DNA from: JAHDVS01 sp964370985
GTDB lineage: Bacteria; Actinomycetota; Thermoleophilia; Gaiellales; Gaiellaceae
Length of the DNA stretch: 64,000 nt
Assembly: GCA_964370985.1 (NCBI GenBank)
Contig: CAYJLE010000011.1
Coordinates: 1-64,000 of the forward strand
Reading direction: 5' to 3'
A model generated the notes under the pieces. That model saw nothing but the letters and a program-made list of their open reading frames with translations. It was not told the DNA's origin and did not search any database. The translations under genes and the position numbers were made by a program. Numbering within the stretch: position 1 is the first letter of the stretch; the number at the start of each line of letters is the position of its first letter. Positions 23,823 through 34,603 of this stretch are shown here, one piece after another.

Positions 23823-24881
23823 TTGGCTCCCGAGCTTCGCACGCCCTGGCGGATCGGGCCGGTCGAGATCCCGACTCGCCTCGCGCTCGCCCCCATGGCG
23901 GGTGTCAGCGTCCAGGCGTTCCGGCGCCAGGGGCGCCGCTTCGGCGCCGGCCTCGTCTGCTCGGAGATGGTGAGCTGCGCGGGGCTCGCGCACCGCAACG
24001 AGCGCACCCGGGGCTACCTCCTGATCGCCTCGGACGAGCACCCGCTGGCCGTGCAGATCTTCGGCGCCGACCCGGGCGCGATGGCCGAGGCGGCCCGCAT
24101 GGTCGAGGCCGCGGGAGCCGACATCGTCGACCTGAACTTCGGCTGCCCCGTCCGCAAGGTCACGAGGACGGGCGCCGGCGCCACCCTGCTCGAGGATCCG
24201 GGTCGGGCTTGCCGGATCGTCGAGGCAGTGGCCGGCGCGGTGTCCGTGCCCGTCACCGCGAAGATGCGCAGTGGCCTCGAGGCCGGCTCCCGGGCCGCCC
24301 TCACCGCCGGCCCCCTGCTCGTCGAGGCGGGCGCGCAAGCGCTTACCCTCCACCCGCGCTCCGCAACGCAGATGTACTCGGGAACAGCCGACCACGCGCT
24401 CACGGCGGAGCTCGTGCAGGCCGTGGGCGTGCCCGTGATCGCCTCCGGCGACATCACCTCGCGCGAGCGCGCCCGCGCGGTGCTCGCGCAGACCGGCTGC
24501 GCGGCCGTCATGGTCGCCCGGGCAGCCCAGGGGAACCCGTGGGTGATCTCCGAGATCGTCGACGGTCCCCTGGAGGCCCCGACGCGGGCGGAGGTGGCCG
24601 GGGAGCTTCTCTCCTTCATGAACGAGACCGTCCGGGAGCTCGGCGAGCGACGCGCGACCGGCTTCCTCAAGAAGTTCTACGGCTGGTACCTCGGCCACGG
24701 GCGCTTCCCGAAGCCCTTCAAGCAGGAGCTGCTCGGCCTCCCGACCGTGACCGACGTCGAGCAACGCCTCCTCGCTGCGGAGCCCGCGGCAGCGGACGTG
24801 CGCGACCGGCTCCTGGCCGAAGCCGCGAGGAGCGACGAGATCCTCCTGGGCCTGCCGGTGTCCGCCTACGGGGGCGGCTAG
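23823..24881 (+). CDS. dus: tRNA-dihydrouridine synthase (DusB-like)
   Basis: A 352-residue FMN-dependent enzyme that reduces uridines in tRNA. The TIM-barrel start APMAGVSVQAFRR is followed by the catalytic cysteine C109 in DLNFGCPVRKV, then VPVTAKMRSG, LTLHPRSATQMYSG and ASGDITSRE. The TTG at 23823 was chosen as the only start just before the barrel. TATCAT at 23808-23813 is 9 nt upstream, slightly longer than the spacing elsewhere, so the start is less certain. It is divergent from greA. Confidence 0.9.
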   Translation: MAPELRTPWRIGPVEIPTRLALAPMAGVSVQAFRRQGRRFGAGLVCSEMVSCAGLAHRNERTRGYLLIASDEHPLAVQIFGADPGAMAEAARMVEAAGADIVDLNFGCPVRKVTRTGAGATLLEDPGRACRIVEAVAGAVSVPVTAKMRSGLEAGSRAALTAGPLLVEAGAQALTLHPRSATQMYSGTADHALTAELVQAVGVPVIASGDITSRERARAVLAQTGCAAVMVARAAQGNPWVISEIVDGPLEAPTRAEVAGELLSFMNETVRELGERRATGFLKKFYGWYLGHGRFPKPFKQELLGLPTVTDVEQRLLAAEPAAADVRDRLLAEAARSDEILLGLPVSAYGGG

Positions 24882-24890
24882 CGCGCGTCG

Positions 24891-24896
24891 TACAAT
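24891..24896 (+). promoter_or_regulatory. Leaderless -10 box for the cyclase fusion gene
   Basis: TACAAT, with a 7-nt gap to the ATG at 24904. It lies 9 nt after the dus stop, so the fusion gene has its own promoter. Confidence 0.55.
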
Positions 24897-24903
24897 CCGC
24901 GGC

Positions 24904-27900
24904 ATGGCGGTCGTGACAGGCGAACGCCGCATCGTCACCGTCCTCTTCGCGGACATCGTCGGCTCGACCGCGATCGCGGAGACGCTCGGCGCCGAGCGGT
25001 CGAAGCTTCTCGTCGACGAGGTGATGCGCGTCATGGGCGCCGAGGTCGAGCGCTACGAGGGCACGGTCGCGCAGTACGCCGGCGACGAGCTCTACGCCGT
25101 CTTCGGCGCGCCCGTGGCACACGAGGACGACTCCGAGCGAGCCGTCCGGGCCGCCGTGGCGATCCAGCGGTCGCTCGGCCGCTACGCGGCCGAGGTGCGG
25201 GACGCCTACGGGATCGAGCTCTCGGCGCGGATCGCGATCAACACCGGACCGGTTGTGATCCGCCCGGAGAGCGAGGATCCGTACAACGCCCTCGGCGACA
25301 CGGTCAACCTGGCCGCCCGGATCCAGAAGCTCGTGCCGGGCGGCGAGATCGTCGTCGGCAGGGCGACGAAGGCCCAGGTCGAGACCTGCTTCGAGCTCGA
25401 GAGCCTCGGCGAGCACGACCTGCGCGGCCTCTCCGGGTCGGTCGAGCCATTCCGGGTCCTGCGCCCCCTGGAGGGGGGGCCGCCGGCGCCGTCGTGGCCG
25501 CTGGTCGGGCGCGACTTCGAGCTGGCCGTGCTCGAGCGGGCGCTCGACGGGCTCCTCGACGGTCGCGGGGCAATCGTCTCGGTGATCGGCGAGCCCGGCA
25601 TTGGCAAGTCCCGGCTGGTTGCCGAGGCCAGGTGCCGGTACGCAGACCGCGTGCGCTTCCTCGAAGGCCGGGCGGTGTCCTACGCCGCGAGCTTCCCCTA
25701 CTGGCCGGTGCGCGAGCTGGTGCGCGACTGGCTCGGCGTCGGGCTCGGCACGCCGGAGGCGCGCGTCCGACTCGAGCTGAAGGCGGAGCTGGCGCGCTCC
25801 CTCGGCGAGGGCGCTGACGCCGCCTACCCGTTTCTCGCGCGCCTCCTCGGCCTCGCCCTCGAGCCCGAGGCCGAGGCGCAGCTTCAGGAGCTGAACCGGG
25901 AGAGCCTCCAGCGGGAGACGTTCGAGTTCTTCGCCGAGCTCGTCTGCAGTCTCGCCCGCGAGAGCTCCCTCTGCCTCGTCCTCGAGGATCTGCACTGGGC
26001 CGACGACTCGACCCTGGAGCTGCTCGAGGCGCTCCTGCCGGTGACCGAGGAGGCGGCAGTCGGCCTGCTGCTCCTCTACCGCAGCGAGCGCGAGCTCGGA
26101 TCCTGGCGCCTCGGCGAGCGGGCCCGGCAGCGCTACCCGCACCGCTACCGGGAGCTCGAGCTGCGGCCTCTCCCGGACGACGCGTCCCGCGCGCTCGCCG
26201 CAAGCGTCGCCGGCGCCGAGCTCCCAGCGCCGGTCGCCGAACGCCTCGCCATGCGCGCGGGCGGCAATCCGTTCTTCCTCGAAGAGGCCCTGCTCGACCT
26301 GATCGAGCGTGGAGCGCTGCGCCGTGACGCCGGCCGCCTCGTGCTCGCCGTCCCCGAGGACGAGCTCGCGATCCCGGCGCTCGTGCAGGGCGCCCTCCAG
26401 GCGCGCCTCGACAGGCTCGACCCCGGGACACGGGAGGTACTTTCGTACGCCGCCGTGATCGGGCGCTCGTTCGGCCTGCCGCTGCTCGGATCGCTCGTGC
26501 CCCACGAGCGCCTGCTGCCCGCCCTCTCCGAGCTCCAGCGCCTCGACCTCGTCGTCGAGACGCGGCGGCGGCCCGCGCCGGAGTACCGCTTCCGCCACGG
26601 GCTCGTCCAGGAGGTCGCCTACGCGAGCCTGCTCGAGACGAGACGGCGCAGGCTCCACGGGCGCGTCGGCGAGGCGCTCGAGGCGCTCGTCGCGGAGGCC
26701 CAGGAGGGCGACTACGGGTTGCTCGCCCGCCACTTCAGCGAGGCCGACCTGCCCGAGCGAGCGGTCGAATACCAGTTGCGCGCCGGCGACGCGGCCCGCG
26801 CGCTCGGAGCCGAGCAGGAGGCCCTCGAGCACTACGGCCGCGCCCGGGACTTCCTCGTGCGGCTGGGGGACGAGCCCCGCGCCCGGGAGACCCTGTTCAA
26901 GATCGCGCTCGCCCACCACCTCGCCTTCGACTTCGAGCGGGCCGAGCAGGCCTACGACGAGGCGTTCTGCTGCCGGGTCGAGGAGCTCGTCCAGCTCAGG
27001 CCGACGAGAAAGCTCGAGGTCGGGGTGAGGCGCCCGGGCGACGTGATCCCGGGCAACGTCTACTCGACCGCGTCGCTGTTCCTGACCGAGCTGCTCTTCC
27101 GCGGGCTCCTGATGGCGGACGCCGAGCTCGGCGTCGTCCCGTCGCTGGCGGACAACTTCCGCGTGTCCGGCGACGGGCGGGAGTACCTGTTCCGCCTGCG
27201 GGACGGCCTGCGCTGGAGCGACGGGCACCCGCTCACGGCCGAGGACTTCGCGTTCACGTGGCGCTCGATGCGCGAGGAGAGGGCGCTCACGTCCTTCCAC
27301 CTCGAGGACGTCGAGTCGGCCCGGGCGCTCGACGACCGCACGCTCGAGGTACGCCTGCGGGCGCCCGTCAACTACTTCCCCTACCTGCTGGCGCGGGCCT
27401 GGACCTACCCGTGGCCACAGCATCGCTGCGAGGAGCTCGGCCCCGACTGGCGCCTGCCCGGAAACCTCGTCGGCAACGGGCCGTTCGTGCTCGCCGAGCT
27501 CGAGCGCGACCGCGCCCTCCTGACCGCCAACCCGTACTGGATCGGGCCGCGAGGAAACGTGCGCGAGATCCACCTGGCCTTCCTCGACACGGACGCCGAG
27601 ATCGTCGAGGCCTGGCGCGGTGGCAGCTTCGACCTCTGCCACGTCCACGAGCCGACCCTCGAGAGCGAGAGCGACACGGTCGGGCTCGTGATCCCCGAGC
27701 TGTCGACCCGCTACATCGGTTTCCGGACCGACCGGCCGCCGTTCTCGAACGAGCTCGTCCGCAGAGCGTTCGCGCACGCCGTCGATCGCGAGCGCCTGCT
27801 CCGGAGCTTCTCGAGCTGGCAGCGCCCGGCCAGCCGCGGCGGGATGGTCCCACCCGCGATGCCCGGGCACTCCCACCGGGCAGGGCCGGAGTACGACCTC

Positions 27901-28407
27901 GCGCTCGCGCACCGCCTGCTCGCGGAGGCCGGCCATCCGGAGGGAAGAGGGCTGCCCGAGCTCGAGCTGAGCGTCCCCGCCTGGCTCGCGCCCGCCGCCG
28001 GCTTCGTCGAGCAGTGGGCCGAGCTCGGGGCGCGCGTGCGCGTGGCCGCCGCCAAGAACCACTGGCAGGTCCCCGAGTCGGCCGACCTGTGGGTCTCGGA
28101 CTGGACGGCCGACTACCCCGACCCGGACGGGTTCTTCCGCGGCCTGATTCGCCTCGACCAGCCGCTGGCGCGCGACGCGGATCTGACGGAGGCGCTCGAC
28201 GAGGCGCGGGGGCTCACCGATCCGGCCGGGCGGATGCGGCTCTACCAGGAGGTCGACCGCCTGCTCGCCAGCGAGCGGGCCCTGATGCTCCCGATCTCGT
28301 ACGGGCGCTCGATGCTCGTGCACCGCACCTGGGTCGAGGGGGTCTGGGCCAACGCCCTGTCGAAGGCGCACCTCGACTGCGCGATCGTCAACCGGCCGGG
28401 TGGCTGA
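24904..28407 (+). CDS. Fusion of class III nucleotide cyclase, STAND-type ATPase and family 5 solute-binding domain
   Basis: This is a 1167-residue protein with three parts. Residues 9-185 are a class III cyclase catalytic domain with metal Asp D17 (LFADIVGST) and D61 (AGDELYAVFG), and N135 and R139 (GDTVNLAARI). The position usually held by the adenine-selecting lysine is Q57, so nucleotide specificity is uncertain. Residues ~198-690 are an ATPase of the kind that follows cyclases in actinobacterial regulators, with Walker A GEPGIGKS (K235), Walker B VLEDLHWADD, and a helical TPR-like stretch. Residues ~700-1160 are a complete peptide/nickel-type solute-binding domain (VIPGNVYSTASLFLTELLF, LRDGLRWSDGHPLTAEDFAFTW, VGNGPFVL, VRRAFAHAVDRERLL). 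I see no signal peptide or membrane segment, so the binding domain appears cytoplasmic. The stop overlaps the SDR gene. Confidence 0.85.
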   Translation: MAVVTGERRIVTVLFADIVGSTAIAETLGAERSKLLVDEVMRVMGAEVERYEGTVAQYAGDELYAVFGAPVAHEDDSERAVRAAVAIQRSLGRYAAEVRDAYGIELSARIAINTGPVVIRPESEDPYNALGDTVNLAARIQKLVPGGEIVVGRATKAQVETCFELESLGEHDLRGLSGSVEPFRVLRPLEGGPPAPSWPLVGRDFELAVLERALDGLLDGRGAIVSVIGEPGIGKSRLVAEARCRYADRVRFLEGRAVSYAASFPYWPVRELVRDWLGVGLGTPEARVRLELKAELARSLGEGADAAYPFLARLLGLALEPEAEAQLQELNRESLQRETFEFFAELVCSLARESSLCLVLEDLHWADDSTLELLEALLPVTEEAAVGLLLLYRSERELGSWRLGERARQRYPHRYRELELRPLPDDASRALAASVAGAELPAPVAERLAMRAGGNPFFLEEALLDLIERGALRRDAGRLVLAVPEDELAIPALVQGALQARLDRLDPGTREVLSYAAVIGRSFGLPLLGSLVPHERLLPALSELQRLDLVVETRRRPAPEYRFRHGLVQEVAYASLLETRRRRLHGRVGEALEALVAEAQEGDYGLLARHFSEADLPERAVEYQLRAGDAARALGAEQEALEHYGRARDFLVRLGDEPRARETLFKIALAHHLAFDFERAEQAYDEAFCCRVEELVQLRPTRKLEVGVRRPGDVIPGNVYSTASLFLTELLFRGLLMADAELGVVPSLADNFRVSGDGREYLFRLRDGLRWSDGHPLTAEDFAFTWRSMREERALTSFHLEDVESARALDDRTLEVRLRAPVNYFPYLLARAWTYPWPQHRCEELGPDWRLPGNLVGNGPFVLAELERDRALLTANPYWIGPRGNVREIHLAFLDTDAEIVEAWRGGSFDLCHVHEPTLESESDTVGLVIPELSTRYIGFRTDRPPFSNELVRRAFAHAVDRERLLRSFSSWQRPASRGGMVPPAMPGHSHRAGPEYDLALAHRLLAEAGHPEGRGLPELELSVPAWLAPAAGFVEQWAELGARVRVAAAKNHWQVPESADLWVSDWTADYPDPDGFFRGLIRLDQPLARDADLTEALDEARGLTDPAGRMRLYQEVDRLLASERALMLPISYGRSMLVHRTWVEGVWANALSKAHLDCAIVNRPGG

Positions 28408-29116
28408 CGTGGCGTCGGGGACGAGCGTCGCGCTGGTCACCGGGGCGAGTCGCGGCATCGGCCGCGAGATCGCCCGCCAGCTCGCCGGGCTGGGGCTGAC
28501 CACGTATGCAACCGCGCGCGATCCCGCCGCCGCCGAACGCGTCGCCACGGAGCTCGCCGGCGAAGGGCTGCCCGTGCTCGGGCGCGCGCTCGACGTGACC
28601 GACCAGGGCAGCATCGATCGGCTCGCCGCGGAGCTCGGGCGCGACCCGGGCCGGCTCGACGCGCTCGTCAACAACGCCGGCGTCCTGCTCGACCACGACC
28701 TGACCGCGGCCGAGCCGGATCTCGAGCTCGTGCGCCGGACGCTCGAGACGAACCTGCTCGGCGCCTGGCGGGTGACCGCCGCGTTCCTGCCGCTGATGCG
28801 CCGCCACGGGCACGGGAGGATCGTCAACGTGTCGACGAGCATGGCGCAGCTCGCCTCGATGGGGGGCGGCTCCCCCGGCTATCGCACCTCGAAGACGGCG
28901 CTGAACGCGCTCACCCGCGCGCTGGCGGCGGAGCTCGAAGGGACGGACGTGCTCGCCAACTCCATGGATCCCGGCTGGGTGCGCACCGACATGGGCGGCC
29001 CGGCGGCGACGCGCTCGGTCGGGGAGGGAGCGGACACCGCGGTCTGGCTGGCCACGCTGCCCGGAGGCGGCCCGTCCGGCGGCTTCTTCCGGGACCGCGA
29101 GCCGATCCCGTGGTGA
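28400..29116 (+). CDS. Short-chain dehydrogenase/reductase
   Basis: A 238-residue SDR with the cofactor loop TGASRGIG, the NNAG motif (LVNNAGVLL), catalytic Ser in NVSTSM and the YxxxK pair in YRTSK. The basic residue after the glycine loop suggests NADP preference. The closest pattern is carbonyl-reductase-like SDRs. GTG at 28400 overlaps the stop of the cyclase fusion by 8 nt, so the genes are co-translated; GTG 28409 is an alternative. Its substrate might relate to the ligand sensed by the fusion, but that is speculation. Confidence 0.85.
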   Translation: MADVASGTSVALVTGASRGIGREIARQLAGLGLTTYATARDPAAAERVATELAGEGLPVLGRALDVTDQGSIDRLAAELGRDPGRLDALVNNAGVLLDHDLTAAEPDLELVRRTLETNLLGAWRVTAAFLPLMRRHGHGRIVNVSTSMAQLASMGGGSPGYRTSKTALNALTRALAAELEGTDVLANSMDPGWVRTDMGGPAATRSVGEGADTAVWLATLPGGGPSGGFFRDREPIPW

Positions 29117-29125
29117 GCGAGCGCG

Positions 29126-29890
29126 CTACGCGTTGAGCTCCCAGATCAGACGCAGACCTTCGAGCGTCAGATCCGGGTCGACGAGCTCGATCGTCTCCGA
29201 GTGCGGGGCGATCAGGGAGGCGAGGCCTCCGGTCGCGATCACGCGGGCGTCCTCGCCGAGCTCGGAGCGCATGCGGCGGACGATGCCGTCGACCTGACCC
29301 GCGAACCCGTACACGAGGCCGGACTGGAGCCCGCCGACGGTCGTCTTCCCGATCACCTCGGGCGGCTCGACGAAGTCGACCTTGACGAGGCGTGCCGCGC
29401 GCGCGAACAGGGCGTCCATCGAGATCTCGATCCCGGGGGCGAGGACGCCGCCGACGTACTCGCCGCCGCGCGAGACGGCATCGAAGTTCGTGGACGTTCC
29501 AAAGTCGACGACGATCGAGGGGGCTCCGTAGCGCTCGCGGACGGCGACCGCGTTGACGATCCGGTCGGGACCGACCTCGTGGGGGTTGTCGTACAGGATC
29601 GGGATTCCCGTCTTCGTGCCCGGCCCGACGACGAGCAGCCGCGCCCCCGCGTAGCGCTCGGCGAACGACCCGTACTCGCGCACGAGCGGAGGGACCGTCG
29701 AGGAGAGGCAGACGCCGCCGAGGTCGTCGAAGTCGAGCTCTCGCAGCTCGAGCAGGCGATCGATCAGGGCTCCGATCTCGTCGGCGGTGCGCTCGGCCTC
29801 GGTGGCGACACGCCAGCACTCGGTCAGCCGGTCCCCGGCGAAGACACCGAGGACCGTCTGGGTGTTGCCGACGTCGATCGCGAGCAGCAC
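29126..29890 (-). CDS. coaX: Type III pantothenate kinase
   Basis: A 254-residue CoaX, the first enzyme of coenzyme A synthesis in many actinobacteria. ASKHA-fold motifs are DVGNTQT (phosphate 1, D6), the GPGTKTGIPI substrate loop, VVDFGTSTNFDAV (phosphate 2) and ATGGLA. The GTG start at 29890 has a weak GAGG upstream. It converges on the SDR gene with a 9-nt gap. It is the last gene of the folate-gene unit that begins at ftsH. Confidence 0.95.
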   Translation of the reverse strand: MLLAIDVGNTQTVLGVFAGDRLTECWRVATEAERTADEIGALIDRLLELRELDFDDLGGVCLSSTVPPLVREYGSFAERYAGARLLVVGPGTKTGIPILYDNPHEVGPDRIVNAVAVRERYGAPSIVVDFGTSTNFDAVSRGGEYVGGVLAPGIEISMDALFARAARLVKVDFVEPPEVIGKTTVGGLQSGLVYGFAGQVDGIVRRMRSELGEDARVIATGGLASLIAPHSETIELVDPDLTLEGLRLIWELNA

Positions 29891-29922
29891 GCCTCAGGGC
29901 TTCGGAGCGCGGGCCCGCGGGC

Positions 29923-30285
29923 TCATTCGTCCTCGGGCGCGAGCGGCTCGCCGAGCTTCTCGGCCAGAGCCTCCGGTGTCAGCGTCGGCAGCTCCCCCTC
30001 GCCGCGCAGCTCCTCGATCGTCACGTCGCTCGACGTGTACACCTCGGCGCGGGGGATCATCCGGGTGGGCCGGTTCTTGTCCCACACCCACACGTCCTCC
30101 ATGACGACGTGGAAGAACGGGTAGCTCGCCTGGGGCAGGACCCTGAGGTCGAGCTTGTTGCAGAGGTACGTGGAGTCCTGCGTGACCACGCAGTAGCGAA
30201 ACAGCCCGAAGACCGCCGTGTACTCCTTCTTCAGGCGAAGCTCGAGCTCGGCCTCGTACTCGTCGAGCTCATCGAGGTTCGACAT
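29923..30285 (-). CDS. DUF2469 family protein
   Basis: A 120-residue protein matching DUF2469 in its N-terminal pattern (LDEYEAELELRLKKEY, then FRYCVVTQDSTYLCN) and in MEDVWVWDKNRPTRMI. The family is conserved in actinobacteria and has no established function to my knowledge. A C-terminal acidic extension (about 30 residues) is present. The ATG at 30285 is supported by TATCAT 7 nt upstream, located inside the end of folK, so it can be transcribed alone. Confidence 0.75.
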   Translation of the reverse strand: MSNLDELDEYEAELELRLKKEYTAVFGLFRYCVVTQDSTYLCNKLDLRVLPQASYPFFHVVMEDVWVWDKNRPTRMIPRAEVYTSSDVTIEELRGEGELPTLTPEALAEKLGEPLAPEDE

Positions 30286-30290
30286 GCCGC

Positions 30291-30749
30291 TCATGATAGC
30301 TCCGCCAGGAGTTCCGCCACCCGCCGCCCGTCGGGAAGCGCGAGCTCCGGGTCGATCTCGGCCAGCGGCTCCAGCGCGAAGCGCCGCTCCGCGAGCCGCG
30401 GGTGGGGCACGACGAGGTCGAGCTCGTCCACCGTCTCGCCGCCGTGGAGCAGCAGGTCGAGATCGGCCGTGCGCGGGCCGAAGCGACGCGCCTCGTCGCG
30501 CACCCGCCCGAGGGCGAGCTCGATCTCGAGCAGCCGGGCGAGCAGCTCCCGGGGGGCGAGCTCGGTCTCGACGGCGCAAGCGGCGTTCAGGAACCGGGGC
30601 TGGCTCTCGTCGCCGACGGGGTCGGTATCCCGGAAGCTCGAGACCGCGCGGACGCACACGCCCGGTGTCACGTCGAGCAGCTCGAGCGCCCGTCGCAGCG
30701 TCGCCTCGCGGTCGCCGAGGTTCGAGCCCAAGCCGACGTAGGCGATCAT
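30291..30749 (-). CDS. folK: 2-amino-4-hydroxy-6-hydroxymethyldihydropteridine pyrophosphokinase
   Basis: A 152-residue HPPK that transfers pyrophosphate from ATP to the pterin in folate synthesis. Signatures are AYVGLGSNLGDRE at the start and FGPRTADLDLLL, where the metal-binding Asp pair survives although the usual Leu before it is Ala. The ATG at 30749 was chosen because the first strand follows it. It lies 25 nt after folB. Confidence 0.92.
   Translation of the reverse strand: MIAYVGLGSNLGDREATLRRALELLDVTPGVCVRAVSSFRDTDPVGDESQPRFLNAACAVETELAPRELLARLLEIELALGRVRDEARRFGPRTADLDLLLHGGETVDELDLVVPHPRLAERRFALEPLAEIDPELALPDGRRVAELLAELS
30293..30298 (-). promoter_or_regulatory. Leaderless -10 box for the DUF2469 gene
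   Basis: TATCAT on the minus strand with a 7-nt gap to the ATG at 30285. It overlaps the last codons of folK. Confidence 0.5.
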
Positions 30750-30774
30750 GGGGTCGGTGGCGGCACTCCCGGCC

Positions 30775-31134
30775 TCAGTGGCGCGACCGCTCCACGACAG
30801 CCGCGGTGAACTCGACCGGCGCTGCGAGCTTGACCTCCGGCTTGCGCACCCGCACCCGCACACGCGAGACGTCGAATTGCGCAAGCAGCGCGTCGGCGAT
30901 CCGCGCGGCCAGCGCCTCGATCAGGTTGTAGCGGGTACCGGTCGCGACCGACTCGACGCAGGCGGCGACCTTCCCGTAGTCGACCGTGTCGGACAGGCGG
31001 TCGCTGCGGACGCCCGCATCGTGCGCGACCAGGGTCACGTCGAACAGGAACGGCTGCCCTCGCTCGCGCTCCTCGGGCAGCGCGCCGTGGTAGCCGTAGA
31101 CCTCGAGACCGTAGATCTCGAGCCCGACCTCCAC
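30775..31134 (-). CDS. folB: Dihydroneopterin aldolase
   Basis: A 119-residue FolB with the typical start LEIYGLEVYGYHGALPEER (catalytic Glu-containing region), DTVDYGKVAACVES, and the C-terminal RKPEVKL with the conserved lysine. It cleaves dihydroneopterin to the FolK substrate. GTG at 31134 lies 4 nt after the folP stop, so it belongs to the fol operon. Confidence 0.93.
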   Translation of the reverse strand: MEVGLEIYGLEVYGYHGALPEERERGQPFLFDVTLVAHDAGVRSDRLSDTVDYGKVAACVESVATGTRYNLIEALAARIADALLAQFDVSRVRVRVRKPEVKLAAPVEFTAAVVERSRH

Positions 31135-31138
31135 GGCG

Positions 31139-31966
31139 TCAGTGCACCCCCACGAGCGCGTGCGCGGCGGCGAGCGCCTCGACGTGCTCGCGCACGTCGT
31201 GGACACGGAAGACGGAGGCGCCTCGCTCGTAGGCGAAGACCGCCGCCCCCACGGACGCCGCGAGCGAGCCGGCGGTCGCGGCCTCGTCCCCGAGGATCCT
31301 CGCGAGGAAGCGCTTGCGCGAGATGCCGACGAGCACCGGGCGGCCCAGAGCGACCAGCTCGTCGATGCGGGCGAGCAGCTCGAGGTTGTGCTCGACGGTC
31401 TTGCCGAACCCGATGCCCGGGTCGAGGCAGATCCGCTCCTCGGGCACGCCCTCGGAGACCGCGAGCTCGAGCCGCGCTTCCAGGAAGGCGCACACCTCGG
31501 AGACGACGTCGTCGTAGCGCGGGTCGAGCTGCATCGTCCGGGGCGCGCCGAGCATGTGCATGAGGCACAAGTAGGCCCCGCTCCCGGCGACGACCCCGGC
31601 GAGCTCGGGATCGGCGCGCAGCGCGGTGACGTCGTTCACCAGCACGGCGCCGAGCTCGAGCGCGCGACGCGCGACCTCGGCCTTCGACGTGTCGATCGAG
31701 AGCGGCACCGCACCGCCGAGCAGCTCGAGCACGGGGACGACGCGGGCGAGCTCCTCGTCGAGGCCGACAGCGTCGGCTCCCGGCCTCGTCGACTCCCCGC
31801 CGACGTCGACGAGCACGGCGCCCTCGGCGTGGAGCTGGCGCGCCCGGGCGGCCGCGGCGTCGGGAGCCATGAATCGGCCGCCGTCCGAGAACGAGTCAGG
31901 CGTCGCGTTGACGACGCCGATCACGCTCGGACGCGGCAGCAGCTCCTCGATCGGCGGGACGGTCAC
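31139..31966 (-). CDS. folP: Dihydropteroate synthase
   Basis: A 275-residue DHPS. The TIM-barrel signatures are GVVNATPDSFSDGG, DVGGESTRPGA, IDTSKAEV, LVNDVTALR and GISRKRFL. It joins the pterin pyrophosphate to p-aminobenzoate and is the sulfonamide target. The GTG start has TAGAAT exactly 6 nt upstream, so the fol genes have their own leaderless promoter despite following ftsH. folE, which often precedes folP, is absent here. Confidence 0.95.
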   Translation of the reverse strand: MTVPPIEELLPRPSVIGVVNATPDSFSDGGRFMAPDAAAARARQLHAEGAVLVDVGGESTRPGADAVGLDEELARVVPVLELLGGAVPLSIDTSKAEVARRALELGAVLVNDVTALRADPELAGVVAGSGAYLCLMHMLGAPRTMQLDPRYDDVVSEVCAFLEARLELAVSEGVPEERICLDPGIGFGKTVEHNLELLARIDELVALGRPVLVGISRKRFLARILGDEAATAGSLAASVGAAVFAYERGASVFRVHDVREHVEALAAAHALVGVH

Positions 31967-31972
31967 GACCGG

Positions 31973-31978
31973 ATTCTA
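31973..31978 (-). promoter_or_regulatory. Leaderless -10 box for folP
   Basis: TAGAAT on the minus strand, 6 nt before the GTG at 31966. Confidence 0.55.
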
Positions 31979-31994
31979 CGAGGGAGCGAGGCCG

Positions 31995-33956
<1,962 letters not shown>

Positions 33957-34030
33957 AGAGGATCACGGCCCCCATGCGTGTCCACGAAGGGTAGCAGGGC
34001 GCCCTCTTCCGACCACCCCGCCGAGCCGGC

Positions 34031-34603
34031 TTACGGCAGCTCCTCGGCCTGGGCGGCGAGCTCGTCGCGGAGGATTCCCACGTACGGCAGGTTGCGGTAG
34101 CGCTCCGCGAAGTCGAGGCCGTAGCCGATCACGAAGCGCTGCGGGATCTCGAAGCCGACGTAGCGGCATTCGACGTCGGTGGTGCGGCGGGCGGGCTTCG
34201 TCAGGAGCGCGCACACCTCGAGGGAAGCCGGCAGGCGAGCCCTCAGCATGCGGACGAGGTAGGCAAGCGTGAGCCCGGAGTCGACAATGTCCTCGACGAT
34301 GAGGACGTTGCGACCCTCGACGGACAGGTCGAGGTCCTTGAGGATCCGCACGACGCCCGAGGAATCGGTCGCCGACCCGTAGCTCGAGATCGCCATGAAG
34401 TCGACCTCGCACGGGGTGTCGATCGATCGCATCAGGTCGGAGACGAAGAACACGGCGCCCTTGAGGACGCCGACGAGCAGGAGATCGCGGCCGCGGTAGT
34501 CGGCCGAGATCTCGGCTCCGAGCTCGGCGATCCGCCGCCCGAGCGTCTCCTCGTCGATCAGCACCTCCTCGACCGCGGTGCTCAGCTCGCCCTGTCTCGT
34601 CAT
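34031..34603 (-). CDS. hpt: Hypoxanthine phosphoribosyltransferase
   Basis: A 190-residue purine salvage enzyme. The PRPP-binding loop is VLIVEDIVDSGLT, and LLLVGVLKGAVFFVSDL and MAISSYGSATDSSG are typical HPRT elements. ATG at 34603 overlaps the tilS stop (ATGA). The tilS-hpt-ftsH order is conserved widely in bacteria. Confidence 0.93.
   Translation of the reverse strand: MTRQGELSTAVEEVLIDEETLGRRIAELGAEISADYRGRDLLLVGVLKGAVFFVSDLMRSIDTPCEVDFMAISSYGSATDSSGVVRILKDLDLSVEGRNVLIVEDIVDSGLTLAYLVRMLRARLPASLEVCALLTKPARRTTDVECRYVGFEIPQRFVIGYGLDFAERYRNLPYVGILRDELAAQAEELP

Noticed and set aside
24904..28407. A full ABC peptide importer around the binding domain
   Set aside because: No permease or ABC ATPase gene lies nearby and the binding domain has no export signal, so a transporter role is not supported.
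24718..28842. A 1374-codon open frame on the minus strand opposite the cyclase fusion
   Set aside because: It has no start context and no domain pattern, and its composition is that of a codon-reversed shadow. The plus strand carries unambiguous cyclase, ATPase and binding-domain motifs.
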